DNA of 64,000 nucleotides from Arbacia lixula (GCA_963669155.1 OZ022580.1:25975299-26039298); one strand, 5' to 3'; counted from the stretch's first letter, positions 1 to 10,329 are shown. The notes: generated by a model not told the origin, from the letters alone. A program made the numbers and translations.

Positions 1-611
1 ACAAATGGAATTTAAGTGAATATTGGTCTCTTATTACGACAACAATATGAAGCATGTGTATAATTAAGGCAGAAGACCTACTTCTTGAAGGTCAATGACA
101 CGATAACATAGTAATACTAAACATGTTTCATTGCATAATGTTCGATATGCCAATCATCCTTGGGGTCTGAAAGTCAATTCGAAGGGGTTTCCCCGCTGCA
201 GCATGACGAAAAATTGTTCTCCCAGCACCATGGTTACCAGATTAAATCATCTGTTTTGGCCCAGTCGTTCGCAAACGGTGACGTCCATTGCAACCGAATT
301 AATCGATATACCTCGACAACAAAATATCGCGAGGCTTGTCGGAGAAAAACCTTAAAGAGACTGGGGCTCTGTAAGGAAACTGCATTTGATTTTAGTTACT
401 AGTATAGCACAGTGTCTCCAATATGACTGCCTACTTGCTTAACTCTTTGTGTGACTGGAAACTGTTTCCCTATGGGACTAGTGTGCACTACTCGAGCCAA
501 AATACAGCAATGACAAATAAAAAATTATAGGTATTGCACTAATTCAATACGATACCAACACAATCGTACAGAACATAATATCACCAACTCTATTTCGCTT
601 AGGTTACAGTT
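1..611. other. No gene recognised
   Basis: AT-rich DNA with short chance open frames only. I see no splice-flanked coding signal and no repeat shared with the rest of the window. Confidence 0.5.
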
Positions 612-775
612 CGATATTCCGAAGGTTCGTTTTTCCGAAGGTTCGTAATTCCGAACACGTAAATTGCCTATACGTCGATGCTCGTTAGTCCGAAAACGAA
701 AAAAAGGTTCGTTAATCCGAGCATTTGTCGCGTAACGTTCGGGATAACGAACCTTCGGAATAACGAGCGCTCCCC
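612..775 (+). repeat. TTCCGAAGGTTCG short-unit repeat, copy 1
   Basis: A run of near-identical words of about 16-17 bases (TTCCGAAGGTTCGTWA) starts the element. It is followed by a unique core containing CGTAAATTGCC and GATGCTCGTTA, and then the same words in inverted form (TAACGAACCTTCGGAA). The same block, inverted, lies at 20,497-20,640. The open frame running through it (525-791, minus) is a by-product of repeats with few stops and is not called as a gene. Interspersed family of unknown class, probably non-autonomous. Confidence 0.75.
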
Positions 776-1055
776 TTCGCTTATTGGGCAACCGTTTACT
801 GATTTTGAGAAAGACTTATTAACAGTTGAGTATTCATTCAGTTGACACCTCTGAAATGCTTTCTAAGAAGAGACAACAAACTTAACGTGTCCTCATCCGA
901 GTTGGTACAGGCCTCTGAAAGTTGGAAGAGAATAATATTTAGGACAAATAGTAGTCGTATTCTTACTTGTCTCATTTCGGTTTGATTAACTTCTCAAACA
1001 ATATAACAACGAAATTCGATGCTGATGACAAATGCCTTGAGACTAAAAACTCAAT

Positions 1056-1578
1056 TTAAAGACAGCCCGTCCCTTTTTCAGATCACCACAAAACCATCGA
1101 AACATTGGCAAAACATATAGAGAAGTGTTAGCAAGCTGTATATTCATAATTTGAAACCGATACGTAGTGCAAAATTCAAAGAATGCACGTGAACGTCTGA
1201 TTAATAGTCTTGACCTCAGGATCTTAGCAGTTTGTGTTGAAATATCTGCCTTATTGATTAATCTGTTTATTAAATCATGAAACGCATTATGAAAAAAAAT
1301 GTTCTATAGAAGGAATCATCTCTAAAGTTTGGTAATTACTCATAAAATCAGGATTTCACACATGCATAATAACCACATAGATACTGTAACAACGAAATAC
1401 TTTTTTCGTAGTACGAAAAAAGTCGGTTTGAAATTTAACGGCTGAACTTTTTTACATATACAGAAAGCTTCAACATGCTATATTCTTAGAAATGGTCTTG
1501 AATCACACTTTCTTCAATTTACGATCGTGATAGACGATTTCAAATGTTAAGCTTGCAAAAGGGACGGACAATCTTTAA
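1056..1578 (+). mobile_element. TTAA-target MITE, family A copy 1
   Basis: A 515-bp element (1,060-1,574) flanked by TTAA on both sides. The ends are related inverted repeats: AGACAGCCCGTCCCTTTT on the left and the complement of AGATTGTCCGTCCCTTTT on the right. Further copies are at 9,573, 22,122 and 44,647. It has no transposase, so it is non-autonomous. TTAA duplications are used by piggyBac and Kolobok; the purine-rich AGA terminus fits Kolobok better, but the class is an inference. Confidence 0.85.
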
Positions 1579-2342
1579 ACGGATAACCATATATTCTAAT
1601 AGTTTCTAAATATCAAATCAATTTGTCTTTAACATTAAGTCAATTGAAATTTGGTCTACAACTATGTTTTTCCTATCAATGCCCTTTGTCACGTATAATA
1701 TAAATAAAACGCTTCATAATGATACACAATTCCATGATTATTCAACGGGTAACCGTATATTTCAGTATCTTTTTACATGTTACATCACTTTCTCTTATAT
1801 CACACAACTTGAAATTCAGGCTTATGCTATATACATGTACCATGGACAATGATGGAAACATGTCAAATGGATAACCTCTTTTGTAATTTTTTTTTTCTGC
1901 ATTATGAATTTAAATGCTGGCTAGTAAATTTGGAATGTCCAACTAGAACTAGCCCTCAAATCCTTGAATCCTTGTGTCACGGGGCTACACTCATAGTGAG
2001 TTGCCCTACCGTATGACATATGCGCGGACTTGTATGTTCCATATTCAATGCGAGTACGTCGTCCGTCTCACACACGTATCTCGTGATTTCGACGTCCAAA
2101 CTCTAATGTTTCTGATTCATACCCACCATTCTACATCACATGGATAATGTGAAATGTGTGCTGTTAGCTGAGAATATATTCGCTGTCTCAAATAACTTGC
2201 AACATGCAGAATGCGAAAAGTAAATAATCGTGAAAATCACGATTGGCATCAGATCAGCCTATATTATCAACAAAGTTTCATACAGTCGTGTTTACTTAAT
2301 ATATTTCATAGCTGTAAGAACATGATAAAGATTACATAGACA
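1579..2342. other. No gene recognised
   Basis: AT-rich flank lying 3' of the sialyltransferase gene. Nothing beyond chance open frames is visible. Confidence 0.5.
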
Positions 2343-2348
2343 TTTATT
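2343..2348 (-). terminator. Candidate polyadenylation signal AATAAA
   Basis: AATAAA on the minus strand begins 12 bases after the stop codon of the sialyltransferase. If used, the 3' UTR would be only a few tens of bases. A later, weaker signal is equally possible. Confidence 0.3.
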
Positions 2349-2359
2349 CATCAGCCCTG

Positions 2360-2939
2360 TCAGTCGTCTTTGGGTACAGGTTTTCGCCGTACAACCCTCC
2401 TAACAATGATCTTCCTAACTTTATGATGGACATGATTTTTGTCTTCTGATTGGCCTCCTGGGTGACGCTGTTTATCGCTTTTCTTTTCAGGCTTTAAAAT
2501 ATCGTCCTTCACTTCTCTACGCTCTTCTCCATTCTCCTTCTGTCCTTCAATAACTGTATCATTGGTTTGTTTTGTGTCCGATGTGTTACTGGCGTCCGCG
2601 GGTTTCTGGTCAACACGTCGGACGCGTCTGTGTACGACGCGGAATCTCTTTCCGTTTTTGAAGACGTAATGCGGTGCATCCTTCAGCTTCCCTTTTTTCA
2701 ACGCCTCGCGGTACTTCCGCAGGAACGGCGTATCGATACTTGCCGATGCGTTTTCGATGTCCGCTTTCCACGGCGGATGGTGGAACGTCAAGTTGTAAAT
2801 GAGGGACCAGCGCGCGAACATCGCGCGCTCTGTCATGAATTTGTGTCCGTGCCCCAACTCGTTCTTATTCTGGTAGGCGCACTCCGTTTTTTTCTTCGGC
2901 TCGTAGTAGTGGTATGGGACGCTTGATTTCGGGTGTTTT
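2360..2939 (-). CDS. Sialyltransferase exon 5: motif III, VS motif and long tail
   Basis: Starts after ACATAG, with its first base completing Arg315, and runs to TGA at 2362-2360. VPYHYYEPKKKTEC carries motif III (HYYE, 325-328), and HGHKFMTE carries the VS His347 and Glu352. The catalytic fold should end near HHPPW (about 368-372). About 130 further residues follow, rich in Lys, Arg, Glu and Asp. Near the end is an Arg/Val cluster (IIVRRVVRRKPVPK). This tail is open without interruption and shows no recognised domain. Confidence 0.9.
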
Positions 2940-3987
2940 CTATGTATGGGAGAAGTGATAAACAAACAATATATAGACATTAAACTAATCAGTTCGTAAT
3001 CATTGCAATGGCCTTTCATGCGGCCCTAGGTAACAATACGCGTGATGATAAAAGTACAATAAAATGTAAAGAACATAAGTACATCACTTTGAATCGTTGG
3101 CACAAATAGATATGCCATCAATGTTTAATTGTTATGCATTTTACAACAAATAAAATGTATTGAGATTTTGCAATAGAGATACCTTTTCGCTATTTTATTT
3201 CACATCATATGAAGCAATTATCATATTCAGATGAAAACATGACACCCCCCCCAAAAAAAAAAAAACCACACACACATAAACAAACAAACAAACAAACAAA
3301 ACCAGTCCAAATACAATGTGATACTTGGGTTATGATCCGCATACGTTACATACATGATATATCTAGATATATCTGTCGCACTCACAGATCTATCTATGTG
3401 ATAAAAGATTCATCTGCCATCTGTTTTAATGTCATGTACCCATATATATAAACCTGTTATTACATTAATCATACTAATGAACATAGTATTTATATCCATA
3501 TCTCTGGCCATATCTATCATACCTATTACATCTATAATACCTTTTAAACATGACTTCCATGTTTAATCATTTATCAGCCACCCTGTTTATTTGAGGCATT
3601 TATTGCTGTTTTGTATTCAATGTATGTACCAGTCGTATACTATAGCAATTAGAAAGGTATATGTTGTTACTCACCTGCAGAAATCTACATTAGATAAGCC
3701 ATAGACCTGCACGGAGTCACACACGTCTAGCGCAAACATCATGGCTACGTAGCCCGTGCTGAACCACGTTTGTAACTCTTCCCTAAAGAAGAGAGAGAGG
3801 AGATAGATGGTGAGGCCGGACGGGAGTAGGAATGGGTGGGGGAGGGGGGGGGGGAGAAGGGATACAGGAGAGGGTGATGTGGAAGGGGGAGGAGAGGAGG
3901 GAGATTGCAAAGGGGAGCAAAATGCATAGGAAGTGAGAAAGAGGGGAAATGGATAGAGAAAGGCGAAGGTAGGGAATGGGAGAGAGA

Positions 3988-4033
<46 letters not shown>

Positions 4034-7000
4034 CAGATAAAGATTGGGAGGAAACGAGATATTGAAATATAGAGAGTAATATTGGGGCGTCTACATCATT
4101 ACACCTTGCAAGTCAATTATTGAGATCAAAACATACAATATGGCCATCGTTCTTAATTGCGCACATAAATTATGTGGTAGGTTATGATTCAAAGAAGAGG
4201 ATATTTCACAATCAAAAGTTGGCTCGAAGTGTTTTCATAACCCAATACGGTAGAACCTAAAGCTGAAGTCTACCCTGGCATTAACGGGCAAGTCAATTAT
4301 ATCTAAAACAATACGTTACTAATGGTAACCCCAAAGCTTGTCCTAGCTTTGTCCGAGCAGGAACAACTAATAGATTCAGAGTGCGTTCAATCCATTGAAA
4401 CTGAAGCACGAAATACAGGTGGACGTAATAACGCGTCACCAGAGACAGTTAGGGGGAAAGTTGTGAATACAATAATGGATTATTCTCCATCTGATCTTCT
4501 GAGCGCTAGACTAATCATTCGGACCATAATTCTGCTCCATACCTTACCACGATCTAATTCTGCCGAATTATATTTCTGAGCACACTCAAAATTCGTAGAT
4601 AATCGCAAATATAAATCTCTTTTGAGTGTAGTTCTGATTGTATTAAGACGAACTTAATTTCAAGGTGGACTATCCTTCAAAGTACATAACAGTAAAAGTA
4701 CACAAAATGGCAAAAGTGGTTTTGAGTACATGCATTACGATTATGTTGAGATGATTCTGAATACAAAAGAAAACGAGAGAACAGAAAAGGAATTAAGCAC
4801 GCTGTGAACTGAGGCCACAATTCGAAATATGTGAATATTATGAAAGAGCACAAAGCGCAAGTTACTCCAATGTTGGAAGCACCACGCGACTACACCATTG
4901 TCTCAATGCTTTGAAGATGGATAGCTTAAATGAGACGTTTAGACGATTAAACAAACATTCTGCCATCATAACATAAATCAAGGAGCTAAATTACTCTTTT
5001 TGGATAAAAAAAAATACCCTCCTAATCTGTCACAATCGATTCTACTACTTCAATCGATCGATAGAAGTAGTAGTAGAAATGCTCACCGTGGAAAACCAGT
5101 TTCCAGCTTGTATCTCTCTTCCGACTCTTCTTGTTTCTCTTTGGTCAGGAAGACGAACTTCACCTTAGGGTACTTTTTCTGAAAGCCCCTGGCGATCTTA
5201 ACAGTAGGGTGAGTCAACATGTTTACTTCCTCCCGATACAGCCACGGCACCACGATGTATTTCGTTCGAGTCTTCTGATTCCCCAAGATCTCCGTCCGCA
5301 GCTCCTTCTTCTTCACGAGGCCCCGTGGTACGTTCACCTGGCCGATGATGCGGATGTCGGTTCGAGACCCCACGTCGTGCGTCCACCCCGTGATGGCGGC
5401 CGTGTTCATGCGGAGTACGCAGTCGGCTGAGTCGATCTCGCGCCCGGCTCCTGATTGGTAGAGATGTCCACCACTTGATACCAGGGAGCATCGGCCGCAG
5501 CGTTTCGTGAACGGCTACGTCAAGAATAGGCGACAAACGCGTGGTTATCAATTGTTACGTGGAGCGTCAACAGAACAACAATATTCTTTACAAAAACAAA
5601 GGAATTGGTTATATGCTGGTGCATGTGAAAGAGGTTGCCCGTGTATCGGGAAAGGTATACCAATAATGGTCTGAACTGCGTTATCCTAAAACTCTTCTGA
5701 CCTGCACCATAATACGTCAAATTATATAAAAAAAAATGAAAGCAAATAGCTTATTTCATGCTTGTACGTACAAATACAGAAACATAGAGTTGAATATGCC
5801 TGTCTTGAAACTATCATCAATCATATTTTTTTGGAAACGGACAAAGTCTTGAAACCATACCCCTGATAACAAACATCATTTGCAAGCATCCACTATGGGG
5901 TTTGGCTCATGTGATGTTGATAGAATATTAGCGTTAACATTGAGAATGACAGTACTGCTTATACACTAACATTATTCCAGCTTTATATCTTGAACAAATT
6001 TTGCACACTCTCCCCCCCCCCCCCCTTACATTTCCTGAAGATATTATAGGCTCACCGTCTGCATTGCAAGAAAATCAAACATTGTCAATTCATTATAAAA
6101 TACGGTAATTGTCAAATAACTGCACATCACGTCGTGATATCCAATGAACATGTTGAACATCGGAGTTACTGATAAATCAGAATATTTAGGGTATTCATAC
6201 ATTCTTAGTTGAATTTGCAACTGACGTAACACGTAGCCGTAGATAAACTGTGTAACTGCTGGAAAAATGGAAAAGACGAAAAGCTGGTGCCAATGAGAAA
6301 TGTATTTCCGATGCAACCGGGTACACGGTCAATTGTCAAGATTGTTTGTTGAACAATTAGGACACAGGCAACGATAAATGTAGGAAAAGAATATTAGACA
6401 GAGCATTGCATGTGCTTCGTGAAAACAAACAGAAATGTTATTCCATTGGAGAAAAGGGAAAGAGATAGAGGAAGGAAAGGGGTGAGGGGGGGGGGGAGGG
6501 GGGGGGGGGCAGAGAGACAGATGGAGACCGAAGAGAAAGACAGAGAGAGAGAAAGATACAAGGAAAGACAAACAAAGACACGAAGACAGTGGAAAACATG
6601 ATCCAAACCTTCTTATCATCAAGGAAATAGTATCCAGTCGATGTCGTTTCGTTGTTTTCTGGCGCTGGTACCACGACCTCCAGGACCTCCACCACGGACG
6701 CGTTCTGCCCAACATACCCTGCCCCTTTTTCCTCAACATCCTCCACGTCCTCCTCCTCGATTACAGTCACATCTATCTGTTGAAACTGGGCCATCTAGTA
6801 TGTTACGATAAAGAGTGATTTTTTTAAAACTCTTTTCAAGAAATACTTTTTTTTCACATATGGGATCGGGGTCAAACTGAAAATATTATGCTTTTAGTCA
6901 AGTAGTACGTGTTTTTCTTATTTTCTTATTTTCTTAGCAACGAAGCTTCAATCTTCTACCTAGCAACGTGCAAAATACCGGGACGTACCTCTTTGCTGTT

Positions 7001-7210
7001 GTTGCTCAAGTCCTTTAACACATTCGAGAAGGACGAGGATTTATCGAGCTCACCGAGCCCACCACCGATCGAAAAGTGCCGTGATCCGACGTCGACATCG
7101 TACGTGGTGCGCATGGTTGTGGTGTTCTTGTGGTGGTGCATTATTAGGACAACGACAAGGGACATGGCCAGGGAGTATAGACACGTGACTATGAAAGCTA
7201 ACTCCTTCAT
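2360..7210 (-). CDS. ST6GalNAc-type sialyltransferase, five coding exons
   Basis: Joined exons 7210-6989, 6794-6609, 5514-5087, 3782-3675 and 2939-2360 give 507 codons plus stop with matching phases. The product belongs to CAZy family GT29. It should transfer sialic acid from CMP-sialate in alpha-2,6 linkage to GalNAc of sialylated O-glycans or gangliosides in the Golgi. It has a four-residue cytosolic end, one membrane anchor, a stem with sequons, then L motif (142-188), S motif (286-308), HYYE (325-328) and the VS motif (His347, Glu352). From memory the core aligns best with vertebrate ST6GALNAC3/5/6: LSTGW.TM.IAL.LCD and VPYHYYEP have direct counterparts. Introns are 194, 1094, 1304 and 735 bases, all GT-AG; the second donor (AAG/GTTTGG) is weak. 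About 130 basic residues follow the catalytic domain, which the vertebrate enzymes lack. The exact paralog and acceptor cannot be read from sequence. Confidence 0.92.
3675..3782 (-). CDS. Sialyltransferase exon 4: S motif
   Basis: 108 bases, from the last base of codon 279 to two bases of codon 315. It encodes EELQTWFSTGYVAMMF followed by ALDVCDSVQVYGL and DFC, the S motif that contacts donor and acceptor. The acceptor has a clean pyrimidine tract (CTCTCTCTTCTTTAG); the donor is TGCAG/GTGAGT. The breakpoint of the partial duplication (12,531) falls inside this exon near codon 285. Confidence 0.93.
3840..4027. repeat. Intronic poly-G and (GA)n tracts
   Basis: Intron 3 of the sialyltransferase holds a G-run (3,839-3,854) and a (GA)n microsatellite (3,980-4,026). 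On the coding strand these form a CT-rich tract upstream of the exon 4 acceptor. They expand independently in the copy at 12.5-13 kb. Confidence 0.9.
4305..4490 (+). repeat. Interspersed repeat E, copy 1 (inside intron 3)
   Basis: Contains TAATGGTAACCCCAAAGC, CAACTAATAGATTCAGAG and further shared words. Related copies are at 18,128-18,375 (plus), 48,243-48,430 (minus) and 54,985-55,165 (minus). A weak relative of one end is at about 19,255-19,300. The segment is missing at the equivalent place in the 12.5-15.8 kb duplicate, so it was inserted after the duplication or lost from the copy. Class unknown. Confidence 0.75.
5087..5514 (-). CDS. Sialyltransferase exon 3: L motif
   Basis: Codons 137-278 plus two bases of 279. 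It opens PFTKRCGRCSLVSSGGHL and continues through EIDSADCVLRMN to DVGSRT, the GT29 L motif that binds CMP-sialic acid. Cys168 is the L-motif cysteine expected to pair with Cys300 of the S motif. After RMN the family usually has DAP; here it is TAAITG. The acceptor follows a pyrimidine-biased tract ending GACGTAG, and the donor is CCACG/GTGAGC. This exon is absent from the partial duplicate. Confidence 0.93.
6609..6794 (-). CDS. Sialyltransferase exon 2: acidic stem
   Basis: Codons 75-136, phase 0 at both ends. It is rich in Glu and Asp (VIEEEDVEDVEEK) with sequons at Asn105 (NAS) and Asn122 (NET), as expected for a flexible luminal stem. It ends GYYFLDDKK, which lines up with the segment just before the L motif in ST6GALNAC5 (GYLGVADHKPLK, from memory). 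The acceptor is TACTAG, and the donor AAG/GTTTGG is weak. The degraded 12.5-15.8 kb copy has GC in place of this donor GT. Confidence 0.8.
6989..7210 (-). CDS. Sialyltransferase exon 1: signal anchor and stem
   Basis: Codons 1-74, starting at ATG 7210-7208. MKEL precedes a hydrophobic segment (about residues 5-24) with only small or aliphatic residues, then HHHK, which fits a type II signal anchor. Sequons lie at Asn29 (NTT) and Asn70 (NNS) in the stem. The donor is AAAGAG/GTACGT, phase 0. This start is chosen because it puts the anchor at the N-terminus. A splice acceptor-like TTTTAG abuts the ATG, so an upstream 5' UTR exon is likely. Confidence 0.88.
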
Positions 7211-7216
7211 CTAAAA
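7211..7216 (-). promoter_or_regulatory. Acceptor-like site directly before the sialyltransferase ATG
   Basis: The minus strand reads a pyrimidine-biased stretch, then TTTTAG, then ATG. This implies a non-coding first exon spliced exactly to the start codon. The promoter is then upstream (above 7.2 kb) and cannot be placed. Confidence 0.4.
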
Positions 7217-7611
7217 CATGAAAAGAGGAAAAGAAGAGAGTTGATTTTTTTTAAAGAAATGATTAGCATGGTTCGGGTTATACATGCACATAATAACCAC
7301 ACATGTGACATTTTGAAGAGAAAAGAAGAAAAATGAACGGATTACAAAAGCTAGTTTAAGATACGTTTTGTATGAATCATGTGTTAAAATGAATGTAGAG
7401 AACTAGTAAGATGGCGGCACAGCTCATTAATACAGCAAAGCAGAGCTGTCGCAATCACGTTTCCATTTCTCGTTTTTTTTCAGAATTATGTAATTTCATT
7501 TAGACGATATGTCAGGTAACGGGGGCTTCTTGCTGAGAGGTAGAATATCCGGAAAATAAGAAAGAAAATCGAAAAATCTGGAGCATTTAGATTTTGACCT
7601 TGCCTTGCCAG

Positions 7612-7745
7612 GAAAAAAACAGTTGAGACTTGACCAATTGGACCAAACGTATTCCAACTGGTAACTTTGGAAATTGAAGTGGGATTTGTCCAGTTGGACA
7701 TGTTAATTTGACTAGAAAAATTGACCCGTTGAAAAAAAAACAGAT
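7612..7745 (-). repeat. CCAACTGG-type word array, minus orientation
   Basis: Reading the minus strand, words such as CAACTGGACAAATCCCA, CCAGTTGGAAT and CCAATTGG recur. The segment is an inverted relative of 8,365-8,612 (compare CAATTGGACCAGTAATCCCA there). The two arrays may be the arms of one element about 1 kb long, with an AT-rich middle (7,746-8,364) in which I see no gene. Confidence 0.6.
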
Positions 7746-8364
7746 TCAAAATCAAGTCAGGAGTTTGATCCTATTATGTAATCCTATCCTTCCAGATTAG
7801 ACTTTTTATCATAAATGTTATTCAAGGAAATGATAATAACTACATTTTCTATCGTAGTCTAATTCAAGTCTAGTCAACGCTCTTTCTGCCAGTATTGACT
7901 GCTATGCACTTACGTTCAAGCGCATGCATATAATTATCATTGAAGAACAACTGTGTATCAAACGAAATGATGGTTAGTAAATGCACATTGATCAGCATTT
8001 CGTGGTTCATTCATTGCCCTGGCTCGTTTAAGTGACATTCACTTTTGGATGCTTGCACTTCTAAACATTAAAGTTGTCATATCGTATGTTGAACATTTTA
8101 TGAGAGTTATTGATGCAGAAGTCCTAAATTATGCCAAAATTTCATAGATATGTCACAATCATGAATTTCATGAGCATCTCATATGGGTGTCAACTATACT
8201 GGAACAACTTACTCGCTACGTGCCTGGGTTAACTATTAGTGAAATAGCTTAAAATTAAAGCTTAAACAGTAATTAGGGTTACACTAATCATATACTTAGG
8301 ACCAGACTTACATGTAAGTATGATCATGTCATATCAGATTATATAATGTTAGGGAAAGGATTAT

Positions 8365-8612
8365 TAGGAGATTTTTCCAGCTGGTGTTTTCAACTGGTCC
8401 AACTGTTTTCAAGCTGATGTTCAACTGGTGTTTCCAAGCGGTATTTAACCGTTTTTTCCAACTTTTTTTTTTCAATTGGACCAGTAATCCCATTTCAAAA
8501 CCCATGGTTCCCTGTTGACTCAACTGGTTCAACCAGTGTTTTCAACAGCAGATATTCAACTGGTTTTCCAAGTGGTGTTCAACTTTTTTTCCAAATGGTT
8601 TTTCCAACTGGG
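8365..8612 (+). repeat. CCAACTGG-type word array, plus orientation
   Basis: Degenerate units of about 15-17 bases around TTCAACTGGTGTTTCC repeat across the segment. Nine CANNTG hexamers fall in roughly 235 bases, where about one is expected by chance. The enrichment follows from the repeat unit; a binding function is not shown. Confidence 0.65.
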
Positions 8613-9504
8613 TATATGACACCCAAGAAGTAATTTCAAGGTACGTGGCAAGTAGCGGTAAATACTACATTACCCAAAATTCATGGAGTACCGTTTTGCC
8701 ATACCTATGGATCCCAAGCTAGTTTGATTTCAGGATACAAGAAACCAATTATTTAAAAGTGATAAATCATTATAATCAAATAAAATGGGGACATAATGAT
8801 GAAAGCAAAATGATGTATCGCGACTGGCCGTACTCAGTGGTAATAGCATGTACATCATGTAGGCCTACCCCTTGCCTTTAATGTCATGCTTTGCGTGCAT
8901 TTGGTCGTAAGTGTAAAAGCAAATACACGTGTAGTGTAGGCATGGACACTGATTGGTATCCAAACAAAACCTTGCTCTTTGTTACTCGATAACGCACGTA
9001 CCAGTCCATTGAATAGAGTCAGTAACCAAATGCAAATTCATGCACCGACATCATGCAACCCAACAACACACTCTTCTAGGCTTACTACTCTAGAAAAGCT
9101 GACCGGATTTTAAGAAGTTGTACACACACATTACGAATTGGAAAGATTACAGACTATACCTCCGAAGAAACGTACATACTGATGCGCATGCTTAAAAGCA
9201 AACATAGCCTACATACAAAAAGCATCCCAGAACACACAATCACAGACATTTTTCATGGAAGATACATATATACATGGATAGCCTATCATATGCGTCTTAC
9301 TTTCTGACAAGTACTTTAGAGACTGACAATCGGCTGGAGAGAAGCCCCAGTTTATGTATCGGGCTTTCTGGAAAGTGTTATGGAGATGGCGAATCGGCGA
9401 GCGCGAAGCCTGTGGCCGAGGGCTCGCCGATGTCCTTCTCAACTACACGATTGATGGTACTATAGTACTTCGGATAGGCTAACAAATACAAACATAGAAA
9501 GGAG

Positions 9505-9508
<4 letters not shown>
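8613..9508. other. No gene recognised
   Basis: AT-rich spacer with short open frames on both strands near 9,209-9,465 that show no family resemblance and no convincing splice sites. Confidence 0.45.

Positions 9509-9544
<36 letters not shown>
9509..9544. repeat. (TA)n microsatellite
   Basis: Uninterrupted TA dinucleotides abutting the left arm of the hairpin element. A second tract is at 10,289-10,325, just past its right arm. Confidence 0.95.
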
Positions 9545-9551
<7 letters not shown>

Positions 9552-10222
9552 TTTATTGGTTGGATGCTTAACTTAAAGACAGCCAGTCCCTTTTCAGATC
9601 ACCACAAAACCATCGAAACATTGGCAAAACATATAGAGAAGTGTTAGCAAGCTCTATATTCAACATTTGAAACTGACACGTAGTTTAAAATTCAAATAAT
9701 GCACGTAAACAACGTCTGATTAATAGTCTTTACCTCAGGCTCTTAGCAGTTTGTGTTGAAATATTGGCTTTATTGATTAATCTCTTTATTAAATTATAAA
9801 ACACATTATGAACAAAAATGTTGTATGGAATTAATCATCTCCAAAATTTGGTAGTTACTCATAAAATTAGGATTTCACACACGCATAATAACCACATAGA
9901 TACTGTAACAAAGACTAATACTTTTTTCGTAGTACGAAAAAAGTCGGTTTGAAATTTAACGGCTGAAATTTTTTACATATACAGAAAGCTTCAACATGCT
10001 ATATTCTTAGAAATGGTCTTGAATCACACTTTCTTCAATTTACGATCGTGATAGACGATTTCAAATTTTAAGCTTGCAAAAGGGACGGACAATCTTTAAG
10101 CTGGTCGTACAGACTGTTTCACCCGAAGGATCGTCAGCGAAGGATCGTCAGCGACGATCCTTCGGGTGAAACAGTCTGTACGACCAGCTTAAGTTAAGCA
10201 TCCAACCAATAAATTATTTATA
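9541..10222. mobile_element. Long-stem hairpin element split by a MITE
   Basis: The outer arms (9,541-9,576 and 10,189-10,222) are inverted copies containing ATTTATTGGTTGGATGC. Directly inside the right end is a perfect 40-base inverted repeat (10,096-10,135 with 10,153-10,192) around a loop of about 17 bases. The left outer arm is separated from the inner stem only by the TTAA-flanked MITE at 9,577-10,095. Without that insertion the element is one continuous hairpin with a stem of about 75 bases. No coding capacity. A foldback-type DNA element is the simplest reading. Confidence 0.85.
9573..10099 (+). mobile_element. TTAA-target MITE, family A copy 2, nested
   Basis: A 519-bp copy (9,577-10,095) with TTAA on both sides, inserted at a TTAA in the left arm of the hairpin element above. 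It has the same internal landmarks as the other copies, including the inverted pair CTTTTTTCGTAGTACGAA followed by AAAAAG near its right third. Confidence 0.9.
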
Positions 10223-10285
10223 CTCAGCTCCTACACAGTCGAGCACTATTATAGATATCGCAGTATACCACTACTCAATCGCTTA

Positions 10286-10288
<3 letters not shown>

Positions 10289-10325
<37 letters not shown>
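10289..10325. repeat. (TA)n microsatellite
   Basis: Pure TA dinucleotides lying just outside the right arm of the hairpin element. Confidence 0.95.
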
Positions 10326-10327
<2 letters not shown>

Positions 10328-10329
10328 AA

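Noticed and set aside
525-791. 88-residue minus-strand open frame
   Set aside because: Produced by the TTCCGAAGGTTCG repeat; the second copy of the repeat at 20.5 kb gives a different frame.
6044-6316. Extra sialyltransferase exon in intron 2
   Set aside because: The open stretch has no GT29 similarity. The exon 2 to exon 3 join is already in phase and matches vertebrate sequence across the junction.
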